64,000 nucleotides of DNA, from contig NZ_MKCT01000001.1 in assembly GCF_001855555.1 (NCBI RefSeq), positions 1 through 64,000 on the forward strand. The letters run 5' to 3'. This document shows positions 18,341 to 29,958 of the stretch, one piece after another. Source of the stretch: Chromobacterium sphagni (GTDB lineage Bacteria > Pseudomonadota > Gammaproteobacteria > Burkholderiales > Chromobacteriaceae). Below the pieces are notes generated by a model. The model searched no databases and was not told where the DNA came from. It saw nothing but the letters and a program-made list of their open reading frames with translations. A program made the translations under genes and the position numbers. Positions within the stretch are counted from its first letter, which is position 1. Every line of letters starts with the position of its first letter.

Positions 18341-18760
18341 CTATTGTTTTATCATTTATCGTCCCAAGCCCGGCCAGATGATACGTGAAACAACGTATGC
18401 AAGCGAGGGTGGGCACATTCTAAGAACAAGCAAGACACGCCAACAACCAGGCGCTCCTCTCTCCCCTGCAGCCACATCGAAACCGGCCACTACAGCAATA
18501 CTACCAAAACCTGCCGGGGAATATGCAACTTGCTTCGCCAGTCCACACTGGCCCAAACAACAGGTGCCAAGCCTACGGGATCAAGCTCTGGCCTGAGCTT
18601 GCGCGGACTGCCGCGCCAGCCTGCATCATGCGGCGGCGGAACGCATTGTCCGCCGCCGCCGCCGCGCCAGCCTTGTGGCGGCGCAAACATTTCGACAAAA
18701 GATAGAATCCACTCTATTTCATTAATTACTGATGGACTCCGTCCATCAGCCTCTCGCACG
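18341..18760. other. Non-coding region between the TetR gene and the substrate-binding protein gene
   Basis: About 420 bp without a supported gene. It holds the candidate TetR operator at 18381-18398, a GC-rich GCCGCC stretch near 18650, and a hairpin TGATGGAC / GTCCATCA at 18730-18748 that lies just after the substrate-binding protein stop and has only a weak T run on the minus strand. Confidence 0.6.
18381..18398. promoter_or_regulatory. Candidate TetR operator
   Basis: ATACGT-GAAACA-ACGTAT is a perfect 6-bp dyad with a 6-bp spacer, about 40 bp upstream of the TetR-family start codon. Its position fits autorepression; the assignment is an inference. Confidence 0.4.
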
Positions 18761-20344
18761 CTATTTCAGGCCGACCGCGGCAAAACTGACCCGGCCATAA
18801 GGGTTTACCGCATAGCCGCTGACTTCCTTGCGCGCCAAGCCAAAGGCGGTGGGATGCGCCAGCGGCAGCCACAGCGCCTGGTCGTGGATGATCTTCTGCG
18901 CCGCCTGGTACAGCTTGGCGCGCGCCTTGAAATCGCTGGCCTTCTTGCCGTCGGCTATCAGCTTGTCCAGCTTCGCATCGCAATAGCGCGCGAAGTTGGT
19001 GCCCGACTGCACCGCCGAGCAGGAAAACTGGGGAGTAAGGAAATTATCCGGATCGCCGTTGTCACCGGCCCAGCCCATGAACAGCATCTCATGCTCGCCG
19101 GCCTTGCCGCGCTTGATCAGCTCGCCCCACTCCAGCACCTTGATCTGCAGCCGGATGCCCACCTTGGCCAGATCGGCCTGCAGCAGCTCCGCCCCGGCCT
19201 TGGGGTTGGGATTCAGCGTGCTGCCGCCAGGACGCACCCAGATACTGGTGTCGAAGCCGTTGGGGTAGCCCGCCTGGGCCAGCAGCTTCCTGGCCTGCGC
19301 CGGGTCGTAAGGATAAGGCCGGATGGTCTTGTCGTAGCTCCAGGTATTGGGCGGATAGACCAGATTGGCGGCGACGGCGGTATTGCCAAACACCGCTTTC
19401 AGATAGCTGCCCTTGTCGAACGCCAGGTTGATCGCCTGGCGCACCAGCGGATTGCTCAAAGGCTTCTTCTGGCTGTTGAACGCGACAAATGCCGTCATGA
19501 AGGCCGGCGTCTGCAGCACCCGCAGCCTGCCTTCGCCCTGCGCCGCCAACACATCTTGCGGCTTGGGCGACAGCGCGATCTGGCATTCGCCGGCGCGCAG
19601 CTTCTGCAGCCGGACCGAAGAGTCCGGCGTAATCGCGTAGATCAGCGCCGACACCTTGGGCTTGGCGCCGAAATAGGCTGGATTGGGCAGATAGCGCACC
19701 TGCGCGTCCTTGGCGAAGCTCTTGAAGATGAACGGGCCGGTGCCGATGGGCTTGCTGTTGAGATCGGCCGTCTTGCCGGCGGCCAGCAACTGGCTGGCGT
19801 ACTCGGCGGAATAGATGGAAGCGAAGCCCATGGTCAGGCTGGACAGGAAGGTGGCTTCCGGATAATTGAGTTCGAAGCGCACCGTTTGCCCGTCCAGCTT
19901 GCGCACCGCCTTGATCAGCTTGGGAAACTGCATCGCCTGCGCGTGCGGGTAGCCGGTGGGCGCGGTCTTGTACCAGGGATTGTCAGGATTCAGCATGCGG
20001 TCGAAAGTGAACACCACATCGTCGGCGTTCAGCTTGCGGCTGGGCTTGAAGTATTCCGTGGCGTGAAAGCCGACATCGGAGCGCAAATGGAAGGTGTAGC
20101 TCAGACCATCCGCGCCCGCCTCCCAACTGCGCGCCAGGCTGGCCTGCAGCTTGCCTGCGGCGGCATCGTATTCCACCAGCCGGTCCATCAATACGTCGGC
20201 CGACGCGTTGGTGGTGACCAGCGAGTTGTACTGCACCACGTCGAAGCCTTCCGGATTGGCGTCGGTGCAGACGGTAAGCGGTTTGGCGGCCGCGGCCAAG
20301 GCCGGCAGCCACGCCGCGAACAATAGGGCGTTGATGGTTTTCAT
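18761..20344 (-). CDS. Periplasmic oligopeptide/dipeptide-type substrate-binding protein (SBP family 5)
   Basis: A 527-residue ABC-transporter binding protein of the DppA/SapA type. An N-terminal signal peptide ends around LAAAA, then KPLTVCTDANPEGFDVVQYNS. Family hallmarks include YTFHLRSDVGFH, LNADDVVFTFDRML, GTGPFIFK and AINLAFDKGSYL. ATG 20344 has AAGGAGAAAG just upstream. The Cys in TVCTD is not at a lipobox, so the protein is probably periplasmic and soluble. No permease or ATPase genes are adjacent, so it must use a transporter encoded elsewhere. Confidence 0.92.
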   Translation of the reverse strand: MKTINALLFAAWLPALAAAAKPLTVCTDANPEGFDVVQYNSLVTTNASADVLMDRLVEYDAAAGKLQASLARSWEAGADGLSYTFHLRSDVGFHATEYFKPSRKLNADDVVFTFDRMLNPDNPWYKTAPTGYPHAQAMQFPKLIKAVRKLDGQTVRFELNYPEATFLSSLTMGFASIYSAEYASQLLAAGKTADLNSKPIGTGPFIFKSFAKDAQVRYLPNPAYFGAKPKVSALIYAITPDSSVRLQKLRAGECQIALSPKPQDVLAAQGEGRLRVLQTPAFMTAFVAFNSQKKPLSNPLVRQAINLAFDKGSYLKAVFGNTAVAANLVYPPNTWSYDKTIRPYPYDPAQARKLLAQAGYPNGFDTSIWVRPGGSTLNPNPKAGAELLQADLAKVGIRLQIKVLEWGELIKRGKAGEHEMLFMGWAGDNGDPDNFLTPQFSCSAVQSGTNFARYCDAKLDKLIADGKKASDFKARAKLYQAAQKIIHDQALWLPLAHPTAFGLARKEVSGYAVNPYGRVSFAAVGLK

Positions 20345-20459
20345 GACTTTCTCCTTGCGGCCACCGTCAATGCCGGCAGCATGAATCGCACTAGAGTAAG
20401 TCAATATGGTGCAAAAACCAACGACTTAATCTACATATTGATATAAGGCGAGCGTCCGC

Positions 20460-22454
20460 TCACAACAACAGCTTGTGAAACTCGCCGGCGGCCAGCGCCG
20501 GGCTGCACAGATAGCCCTGGTACTCCTGACAGCCGCGCTGCCGCAGCCATTCCAGCTGTCGCGAGGTCTCCACGCCCTCCGCCACCACTTTCAATTCCAG
20601 CATCCGGCACATGGTGATGATCAGTTCGGCGATGGCCGGCGTGCTGTCGAGATCGGCGATGAAGGAACGGTCTATTTTCAGCGAACTGAGCGGGTAGCGC
20701 TGCAGATAGGCCAAATTGGAATAGCCGGTGCCGAAATCGTCGACCGCGATGCGCACGCCCTGGCCGCGCAGCGCCTGCAAGGTGCACATGGTCTGATCGT
20801 CATGCCCCAGCAACACGGACTCGGTGATCTCCAGCTCCAGGCGCTCGGCCTGGCAGCCGCTGCCAGCCAGCACGCCCGCCACCATCGCCGGCAGCGCCGG
20901 ATCGACAAACTGGCAGGGAGACAGATTGACCGACACCATCAGGTCCAGCCCCATCTCGCGCCACCGTCTCTGCTGCTCTGCAGCCTGCGCCAGGATCTGC
21001 CTGCCCAGGGCCAGGATCAGTCCGCTGTCCTCGCACACCTGGATGAAGCTGTCCGGTTTCAGCACACCGCGTTGCGGGTGGTTCCAGCGCGCCAGCGCTT
21101 CGGCGCCGACCACACTGCCGCTGGCGACATCGACGCGCGGCTGGAAATAGGCGATGAACTCGCCGTTTTCGAGGCCGCGCCGGATATCGCTTTCCAGCGC
21201 CAGCTGCGCCTGGGTGCGCGCCTCAAGCGCCGGCGTGAAGAACATCAGGTTGTTGCGGCCGGCATCCTTGGCCGCGTACATCGCCAGGTCAGCGTGGCGC
21301 ATCATCTGCTCGATGTCCAGCATGCCGGCGCGGCAGACGCTCACGCCTATCGACGCCGACACGCTGATGTCCATGCCCCCCAGCCGGATCGGCATGCCCA
21401 GCGCCTGCAGAATGCCGCGGCCCAGCGCGTCAGCGCGTTCTGCCGCCTCAGGCGCGGCCAGCATCACCAGGAATTCGTCGCCGCCCAGCCGCGCCGCTTT
21501 CTCGTCGTGCCCCAGCAGCTTCGTCAGGCGGGCGGCCATGCCGATCAGCAGTTCATCGCCGCTGGCGTGCCCCAACGAGTCGTTGACGTTCTTGAAACGG
21601 TCCAGGTCGATGAACATCAAGGCCACCTGGCGCCCGTCGCGCAGCGCCTGCTGCAAATAAGGCAGGAAATCGCTGCGGATGCCATTGCGGTTGGGCAGGC
21701 CGGTCAGCATGTCGTGATTGGCCAGGAAATTGGCGCGCCCCTCAGCGTGCTTCAGATCGGTGATGTCCACCTCGCTGACCAGCAGCGCGTCCTGCCCGGA
21801 CACCGCGTCGCGGCAAGCCCGCACCGCGATCTCGTGCCAGCGCGTACCCAGCCGCGTGCACACCTGGGCCGATCGCCTGGCCTCGCCGCTGGCCGCCACG
21901 CCCTGCTGCAGCGCCTGCCAGTCGCCGTCGTGGATGAAATGCTGGCGCCAGGCTTCGCCGGCGTGCGCCACCTGGGCGCGCGCCGATGGATTGCGGTACA
22001 GCGCCCTTCCGGCCGCGTCGTACAGGGTGATCAGCACCGAGGTGTGCATCAGCGCCTCGGCGCTGCGCAAGCTGGCCGGATCGGCGGTGAGATGATTCTG
22101 CGCCTCGCAGAACATCATCATTCGCCCGTCTACCCGGATGCCGCGGAACGCCACTTTCAGCACGCAAGGCAGGCCGTTGGGATACAGGGTCCAGCTTTCG
22201 ACGAAGCTGGCGTCTTCGCGCTCGAAGTCCTGCTGATACTGGCAAAGCCGCTGCGCCACCGATACCGACATGTCCAGCGACATGTCGCGCTGCTGCAGTT
22301 CCGCCAGACTATGCGCGCCCCACACCCGCAGCGCGGCCGGATTGGCCCAGAACACGTATTTTTGATCAATATCGAAAACCCACACCGGCAGGCTCAAGGC
22401 CTCCAGCATCGACAGATTGCCCCCCTGCCAGGAGATTGGATTCTTCATCGGCAT
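20460..22454 (-). CDS. PAS-GGDEF-EAL cyclic di-GMP signalling protein
   Basis: A 664-residue cytoplasmic protein without membrane segments. One or two PAS-like sensor regions occupy about residues 10-230. A GGDEF domain follows (about 245-405) with an intact RLGGDEF active site, but the four residues where the RxxD inhibitory site would be read GHDE. The EAL phosphodiesterase domain (about 420-660) has GAEALARW, VNLSPCQF, ELEITES, DDFGTGYSNL, LKIDRSF and VVAEGVET, so its metal and catalytic residues look intact. It may make or break c-di-GMP; many such proteins act mainly as phosphodiesterases. It is a single gene. Confidence 0.93.
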   Translation of the reverse strand: MPMKNPISWQGGNLSMLEALSLPVWVFDIDQKYVFWANPAALRVWGAHSLAELQQRDMSLDMSVSVAQRLCQYQQDFEREDASFVESWTLYPNGLPCVLKVAFRGIRVDGRMMMFCEAQNHLTADPASLRSAEALMHTSVLITLYDAAGRALYRNPSARAQVAHAGEAWRQHFIHDGDWQALQQGVAASGEARRSAQVCTRLGTRWHEIAVRACRDAVSGQDALLVSEVDITDLKHAEGRANFLANHDMLTGLPNRNGIRSDFLPYLQQALRDGRQVALMFIDLDRFKNVNDSLGHASGDELLIGMAARLTKLLGHDEKAARLGGDEFLVMLAAPEAAERADALGRGILQALGMPIRLGGMDISVSASIGVSVCRAGMLDIEQMMRHADLAMYAAKDAGRNNLMFFTPALEARTQAQLALESDIRRGLENGEFIAYFQPRVDVASGSVVGAEALARWNHPQRGVLKPDSFIQVCEDSGLILALGRQILAQAAEQQRRWREMGLDLMVSVNLSPCQFVDPALPAMVAGVLAGSGCQAERLELEITESVLLGHDDQTMCTLQALRGQGVRIAVDDFGTGYSNLAYLQRYPLSSLKIDRSFIADLDSTPAIAELIITMCRMLELKVVAEGVETSRQLEWLRQRGCQEYQGYLCSPALAAGEFHKLLL

Positions 22455-22658
22455 ATCGCCGTTAACCTTTTATTTATTCATCAGAAAATAGCCAAAGCTG
22501 CCACTGCCGGCGCCGGGTATTGTAGCAAGCAAACGGTCGTCGCCCGCTCTTTTCTAGCGCCGGCGCCCTTGCCCGCGCCCATCGGCCGGCAACGGTTCCG
22601 CCCGTTCGTTTATGAACCGCAGGGTTTCCTTTGCGCCGGCGATTGCGCGCGGAAATAA

Positions 22659-22690
22659 AAAAAGCAGAACGCGGCGCGTTCTGCCTTTTA
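22659..22690 (-). terminator. Intrinsic terminator of the methyltransferase gene
   Basis: On the minus strand a GGCAGAACGCG / CGCGTTCTGC-type stem is followed by seven T residues, 15 bp past the methyltransferase stop. Confidence 0.88.
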
Positions 22691-22704
22691 CTGCCGCGGC
22701 AGGC

Positions 22705-23352
22705 TCAGTTGGCTTGCAAATCAGCCGCCTTGCGCGCAAACAGTCTGGCAATGCCGTGATAGTGCGGCTGGCCATGGCCGATATCCAGCGCATACTCCTC
22801 CTGATAAGCCAGCACCGCCAGCGCGGAGAACTGCTGGCGCAACTCGTCCGGCCGGTAATAGTGCCGAACGTAGGCGGCGGTCTCGCTAGCCTGCCCGCCA
22901 TGCACCGCGCACCCCGGATCATTGACCATGAACACCGACACGAACAGGTATCCCCCCGGAGCCAGACCCGCCATCATCGCCACCGCCAGCCGCGCCCCCG
23001 CCGCCTCGTCCAGATGATCGAGCGAGGTATTGGCCACAATGAGGTGATAGCGTTGCGGCTCAATCGACACCGCGGACAGGTCGGCCACTCTGCCTTTGAC
23101 ATCCAGATGCCGCTCGTCCGCCAGGCTCGCCAGGCGGGCAACCGCCACGGACGAGGCGTCGACGCCATGCATCGCAAACCCGCAGCTTGCCAAATACAGG
23201 GCATTGCGCCCCTGCCCGCATCCCAGATCCAACCCCGTTCCACGTCCTTCTACAGCGTACTTCTCCAGATAATGCACCAGAAAGGGAGACGGCTTGTCTC
23301 CATACAACGACCCATTATTGCGATAAACGCCATCAAAATCAGCAGCACCCAT
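22705..23352 (-). CDS. Class I SAM-dependent methyltransferase, TehB-like
   Basis: A 215-residue Rossmann-fold methyltransferase. Motif I is LDLGCGQGRNALYLA near residues 41-55, the acidic end of strand 2 is HGVDASSVAV, and motif IV is in VANTSLDHLDE. The layout resembles TehB-type methyltransferases linked to tellurite or thiol detoxification, but the substrate cannot be read from sequence. It is monocistronic with its own terminator. The 230 bp upstream, between it and the gcvP end, are AT-rich and hold its presumed promoter. Confidence 0.83.
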   Translation of the reverse strand: MGAADFDGVYRNNGSLYGDKPSPFLVHYLEKYAVEGRGTGLDLGCGQGRNALYLASCGFAMHGVDASSVAVARLASLADERHLDVKGRVADLSAVSIEPQRYHLIVANTSLDHLDEAAGARLAVAMMAGLAPGGYLFVSVFMVNDPGCAVHGGQASETAAYVRHYYRPDELRQQFSALAVLAYQEEYALDIGHGQPHYHGIARLFARKAADLQAN

Positions 23353-23520
23353 TTCCTGCCCCTACTCGCTCTTGCTTACAAAACCGGCACTCATTCCATA
23401 TCATTCGGACTAAGTACCACCACTTACATGGCTTAGTAATCAGCATAGGACATAGTGTCAGCTTAGATATTCTTACTAAGTAGAATTAGCAGCCCCCTCC
23501 CCTGTCCGGCGGCAAAAGAA

Positions 23521-23554
23521 ACCGCCCCGCAGGCGGAAAGCCTTGCGGGGCGGC
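23521..23554 (-). terminator. Terminator downstream of gcvP
   Basis: On the minus strand CCGCCCCGCA and TGCGGGGCGG pair around a 12-nt loop, followed by TTTCTTTT. It lies about 35 bp past the gcvP stop. Confidence 0.8.
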
Positions 23555-23585
23555 GCTTTTCAACTGTTGCCCTAGGGCAACGGGT

Positions 23586-26438
<2,853 letters not shown>

Positions 26439-26542
26439 GTTCAAGACCTTCCATTGCTGCCGCGAAACCCGCCATGCCCAGATGTCGGCGAGAACTGCCA
26501 GCGCTCGCCCATCGATGTTCATGCCGTTTACGGTTCGCGGCC

Positions 26543-26578
26543 AAAAAAAACGCCCTGAGTCTCGCGACTGCAGGGCGG
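26543..26578 (-). terminator. Intrinsic terminator between gcvH and gcvP
   Basis: On the minus strand CGCCCTGCAGTC pairs with GACTCAGGGCG (one unpaired C) around a GCGA loop, followed by eight T residues. It starts about 10 bp past the gcvH stop, inside the gcv operon. Confidence 0.85.
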
Positions 26579-26587
26579 GTTCAGCGA

Positions 26588-26974
26588 TCAGGCGCCGATT
26601 TCCTTGGCGTAGGCGGCTGCGTCCATCAGGCCGTCCAGATCGGCCGGATTGGCCGGTTTGAGCTTGAAGAACCAGCCGGCGCCGTAAGGCTCGCTGTTGG
26701 CCAGGTCCGGCGCGCCTTCCAGCTCTTCGTTCACCGCCAGGATTTCGCCTGCGATCGGACAGTACACATCGGACGCGGCCTTCACCGACTCCACCACCCC
26801 GGCCTGCTCGTCGCGGGCCAGTTGCGCGCCCACCTTGGGCAGCTCTACGAAAACGATGTCGCCCAGCAGCTCCTGCGCGTGCTCGGTGATGCCCACGGTT
26901 ACGGAGCCGTCGGCTTCCAGGCGCAGCCACTCGTGGCTTTCGACGTATTTCAGTTCGGCGGGGATGTTGCTCAT
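26588..26974 (-). CDS. gcvH: Glycine cleavage system H protein
   Basis: A 128-residue lipoyl carrier. The lipoylated lysine lies in [11 protein letters not shown], and the fold motifs SHEWLRLE and [19 protein letters not shown] are typical. It shuttles the aminomethyl group between GcvP and GcvT and reduced lipoate to the L-protein. It is 65 bp downstream of gcvT and is followed by a strong terminator. Confidence 0.97.
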   Translation of the reverse strand: MSNIPAELKYVESHEWLRLEADGSVTVGITEHAQELLGDIVFVELPKVGAQLARDEQAGVVESVKAASDVYCPIAGEILAVNEELEGAPDLANSEPYGAGWFFKLKPANPADLDGLMDAAAYAKEIGA

Positions 26975-27039
26975 CTTGAAGTTCTCCAGCTTAAGATCAG
27001 ATCAATGGTCATGGCGGTCGTCGTTTGGACGCCGCCCTA

Positions 27040-28128
27040 TTATTCGAATACTTTCTTGCCGTTGCGCACGAAGGGCATCTTCACCACGCGCACATCGGTC
27101 AGCGTGCCGCGCAGATCCACCTGGGCGGCGGCGCCGGTGGCGGCAGGCACCCGAGCGATCGCGATGGAGTGCTTCAGCGTGGGCGAGAAGGTGCCGCTGG
27201 TGATGACGCCTTCGCCGACGCCCTCCACCACCACCTTCAGGCCTTCGCGCAACACGCCGCGGCCTTCGAGCACCAGGCCCACCTGCTTCATCGCCACGCC
27301 CTTGGCCTTTTGCGCTTCCAGCGCCTCGCGTCCGTTGAACTTGCGCTCCTTAGGCTCCCAGGCGATGGTCCAACCCATGCCGGCCTCCAGCGGCGATACG
27401 GTTTCGTCCATGTCGTGGCCGTACAGGTTCATGCCGGCCTCCAGGCGCAGCGTGTCGCGCGCGCCCAGACCGATCGGCGCGACGCCAACGGCTTGCAACT
27501 GATTGAAGAAGGCGATGGCCTGATCGGCGGGGACCATGATTTCCAGGCCGTCCTCGCCGGTATAGCCGGTGCGGGCGTAGAACCATTCATCCTGCGGCAG
27601 GCCCTGGAACACTTTCAGCGCGCGGATGGCGTCGGCCAGTTCCGGCTTGATCCTGCAAACCTTGTCTATGGCCTGCGGACCCTGCACCGCCAGCATGGCG
27701 AGGTCGCGGCGCACCTTGAGCGCCACGTCGAAGCCGGCCTTCTGCGCGTCCATCCAGGCCAAGTCTTTTTCAGTGGTGCCGGCGTTGACCACCATGCGGT
27801 AGCCGTAGGAAGTGAGGTAGACGATCAGGTCGTCGACGACGGTGCCTTCCGGCGTGAGCATGCCGGAATACAGCGCCTTGCCCTCGAAACCGAGCTTGGC
27901 GACGTCGTTGGCGATCAGTTTTTGCAACCAGGATTTGGCGTCGGAGCCGGTGACGTCTATCACCGTCATGTGGGAGACGTCGAACATGCCGGCGTCGCTG
28001 CGGACGATTTCGTGTTCCTTGAGCTGGGAACCGTAATGGATGGGCATTTCCCAACCGGCGAAGTCAACCATCTTCGCGCCGGCGGCGACGTGGGCGTCGA
28101 ACAGCGGGGTACGTTTCGGGGCCGTCAT
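27040..28128 (-). CDS. gcvT: Glycine cleavage system aminomethyltransferase, T-protein
   Basis: A 362-residue tetrahydrofolate-dependent enzyme that releases ammonia from aminomethyl-GcvH and makes 5,10-methylene-THF. It starts [20 protein letters not shown] with the [13 protein letters not shown] segment, and has the folate-site region [13 protein letters not shown] and [19 protein letters not shown] 28128 is the usual T-protein start; the frame is open further into the riboswitch, which is not coding. It is the first gene after the glycine riboswitch. Confidence 0.97.
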   Translation of the reverse strand: MTAPKRTPLFDAHVAAGAKMVDFAGWEMPIHYGSQLKEHEIVRSDAGMFDVSHMTVIDVTGSDAKSWLQKLIANDVAKLGFEGKALYSGMLTPEGTVVDDLIVYLTSYGYRMVVNAGTTEKDLAWMDAQKAGFDVALKVRRDLAMLAVQGPQAIDKVCRIKPELADAIRALKVFQGLPQDEWFYARTGYTGEDGLEIMVPADQAIAFFNQLQAVGVAPIGLGARDTLRLEAGMNLYGHDMDETVSPLEAGMGWTIAWEPKERKFNGREALEAQKAKGVAMKQVGLVLEGRGVLREGLKVVVEGVGEGVITSGTFSPTLKHSIAIARVPAATGAAAQVDLRGTLTDVRVVKMPFVRNGKKVFE

Positions 28129-28169
28129 GGTGCGGTGGTCCTCTTGCAGGTGTGTGTTTCCTCTATCAA

Positions 28170-28372
28170 CCACACCCCTCTGTCCCTGCACCTGAGATTT
28201 TCCGGCTGGATCAGCCGTTAGCCCCTTCGGTGGGCGCCACGGGGACGCCGCTCTCCAGATTCTGCAAGCCGGCAGCCGCCAGCCCGATGATACAGTCCTT
28301 TTGCCTGAGCGATTGCGGGTGCACTTGCGCCTTCGGCGGCGATCGCAAGGACCGCTCTCTCCTGTATGACCC
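28170..28372 (-). promoter_or_regulatory. Tandem glycine riboswitch upstream of gcvT
   Basis: Two glycine aptamers occur in series on the minus strand. The first (about 28290-28372) has GGAGAGAGCGG, the GCCGAAGGCGCAAG core and a closing CTCAGGCAAAAGGAC segment. The second (about 28170-28265) has TGGAGAGCGGCG, CCACCGAAGGGGC and AATCTCAGGTGCAGGGACAG. This is the classic gcvT-type arrangement, which turns on glycine catabolism when glycine is abundant. The expression platform is probably the roughly 40 nt before the gcvT start. Confidence 0.95.
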
Positions 28373-28376
28373 GGCG

Positions 28377-28406
28377 ATTATGGTAGCAGTCGCGGCGGCT
28401 TGGCAA
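28377..28406 (-). promoter_or_regulatory. Predicted gcv promoter
   Basis: On the minus strand TTGCCA (28401-28406) and CATAAT (28377-28382) are 18 bp apart, which would start transcription near 28370, exactly at the first aptamer. A 12-bp palindrome TTCTTATAAGAA lies 40 bp further upstream (28445-28456). Confidence 0.6.
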
Positions 28407-28576
28407 GCCGAGTTTATTTCGAAGTAAAACAGTTTGTTTTTCTGTTCTTATAAGAAAAGAATATTACAAAAATAATAATAATTGCCATTCGGATGCGAAA
28501 ATTTCACCGGTCAAACCAGCCTATCCGCTAACAGCCGCTGCCAAGATGCTTATGGACCTGCCGGCGGCCTGCCATG

Positions 28577-28608
28577 AAAAAAGCGCAGCGCTGAACGCTG
28601 CGCTTTTA
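28577..28608 (-). terminator. Intrinsic terminator of the permease gene
   Basis: On the minus strand AAAAGCGCAGCG pairs with CGCTGCGCTTTT, continuing into six T residues, about 20 bp past the stop. Confidence 0.92.
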
Positions 28609-28626
28609 CGGTGAGCCATCGCGCCG

Positions 28627-29958
28627 TCAGGCTGCGGCGTGCCGCTCCTTCAGCTGCCAGACATACACCGGCAGACCCAGCAGCAACAGCAGCATGCCCC
28701 ACATCACGGTATCCGCGCCGGAGCCGTACAAGGCCCACAGCGAGTAGACAAAGCCTACCCCGGCGAAAAAGCCCGGCGCCACAAAGTCCCGCTTGGAAAA
28801 CGCCTTGCCGCGCATCAGCATGATGGCAATCAGCGCCATCGAGCAGAAGGCGTATGGCAGCAGCGTGGCGGCGGTGGCCAGCAGGATGATGAATTCGAAG
28901 ATTTTCACGCCGCTGTCGCCGCCGGCATACTTGATGGCCATCAGAATGGTCACCAGGGTGCTGGACAGCACTAGGCCGAAAATAGGCACGCCCGCGGCGT
29001 TGCGCCGCGCGAAACGGCTGGGGAACAGCTTGTCCTTGGCCGCCGCCGCCGGCACATGCGCCTGCATCAGGCTCCAGCCGTTGAGCGCGCCGAAGCAGGA
29101 CACCACCGCGCCGAAACCGACCGCCCAATAGCCCCAATCGCCCCACATCAGCCGGGCGGCGTCGGCGAACGGCGCCTGCGAAGCCGCCAGCACGTCGGCC
29201 GGCATCAGACCCATCAGCGACACGGTGGACAGGATGTACAGCAGGGTGGCCAGCAGCGTGCCTATCACGGTGGCGCGCGGGATGGTTTTGGCCGGCTCCA
29301 CCACGTCTCCGGCCGGCACAGAGGCCGACTCCAGGCCAAGGAAGGCCCACAGCGTCAGCGCCATGGTCGCGGACAACGACGACATCAAAGGCTTGTGATG
29401 CGGGTTGAACACCAGATTATCCGCGTTCAAATGGAAAAAGCCGATGAAGGTCACCGCCGCCAGCGGCAGCAGCTTGAGCAGCGTGGTCACCACCGCCACC
29501 ATCCCGGAGCTGCGCGCGCCGCGGCTGTTGATCCAGGTGACGATCCAGATCAGGCTGATGGCGAAGGCTCCCGCCAAAGGCTCGCTGTGTCCCAGGATGG
29601 GGAAAAACACTTGCATATAGCTGGTGGCGGCCACCGCCAGCGCCGCATTTCCGGCCCACAGCGCAATCCAGTAGCCCCAGGCGATCCAGAAGCCGGCGAA
29701 GTCGCCGAAACCGGCATGTATATAGGCATACGGCCCGCCTTCGCGCGGCAGCATCGCCGACAGGCGGGCGAACACCAGCGCCAGGCAGATCGCGCCGCAC
29801 GAAGTCAGCAGCCAGCCCAGCATGGATATGCCGCCGAACGGCGCCAGCGACGCCGGCAGCAGGAACACGCCGGAACCTATCATATTGCCCACCACCAAGG
29901 CGGTGCACATCCAGACCCCGAGCGAGCCTTTCTTTTGGATGGAACTGTTTTCGCTCAA
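28627..29958 (-). CDS. APC-family amino acid permease, AdiC-like
   Basis: A 443-residue inner-membrane protein with about 12 membrane helices. The GNMIGSGVFLLPASLA motif in helix 1 and the LREGGPYAYI-type segment (here LPREGGPYAYIHAGFGDFAGF) are typical of the APC superfamily, and length and motif spacing match AdiC and related arginine/agmatine or ornithine exchangers. The substrate is not settled. I chose the TTG start at 29958, with GGAGAA 6 nt upstream; it yields the AdiC-like length, while the open frame to 30114 looks like leader. It is monocistronic and follows the riboswitch-controlled gcv genes in the reverse direction of transcription. Confidence 0.88.
   Translation of the reverse strand: MSENSSIQKKGSLGVWMCTALVVGNMIGSGVFLLPASLAPFGGISMLGWLLTSCGAICLALVFARLSAMLPREGGPYAYIHAGFGDFAGFWIAWGYWIALWAGNAALAVAATSYMQVFFPILGHSEPLAGAFAISLIWIVTWINSRGARSSGMVAVVTTLLKLLPLAAVTFIGFFHLNADNLVFNPHHKPLMSSLSATMALTLWAFLGLESASVPAGDVVEPAKTIPRATVIGTLLATLLYILSTVSLMGLMPADVLAASQAPFADAARLMWGDWGYWAVGFGAVVSCFGALNGWSLMQAHVPAAAAKDKLFPSRFARRNAAGVPIFGLVLSSTLVTILMAIKYAGGDSGVKIFEFIILLATAATLLPYAFCSMALIAIMLMRGKAFSKRDFVAPGFFAGVGFVYSLWALYGSGADTVMWGMLLLLLGLPVYVWQLKERHAAA

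Noticed and set aside
18490-18759. Short minus-strand frame in the TetR-SBP gap
   Set aside because: Its Gly/Pro/Arg-rich translation reflects a GCCGCC-type stretch and there is no ribosome site.
18530-20326. Long plus-strand open frame of 598 codons opposite the substrate-binding protein
   Set aside because: It mirrors a well-supported SBP gene, has no recognisable domains and is rich in Arg, Gln and His, as expected from antisense translation of GC-rich coding DNA.
26439-26542. A second glycine riboswitch directly upstream of gcvP
   Set aside because: None of the aptamer core segments seen before gcvT occur in this leader.
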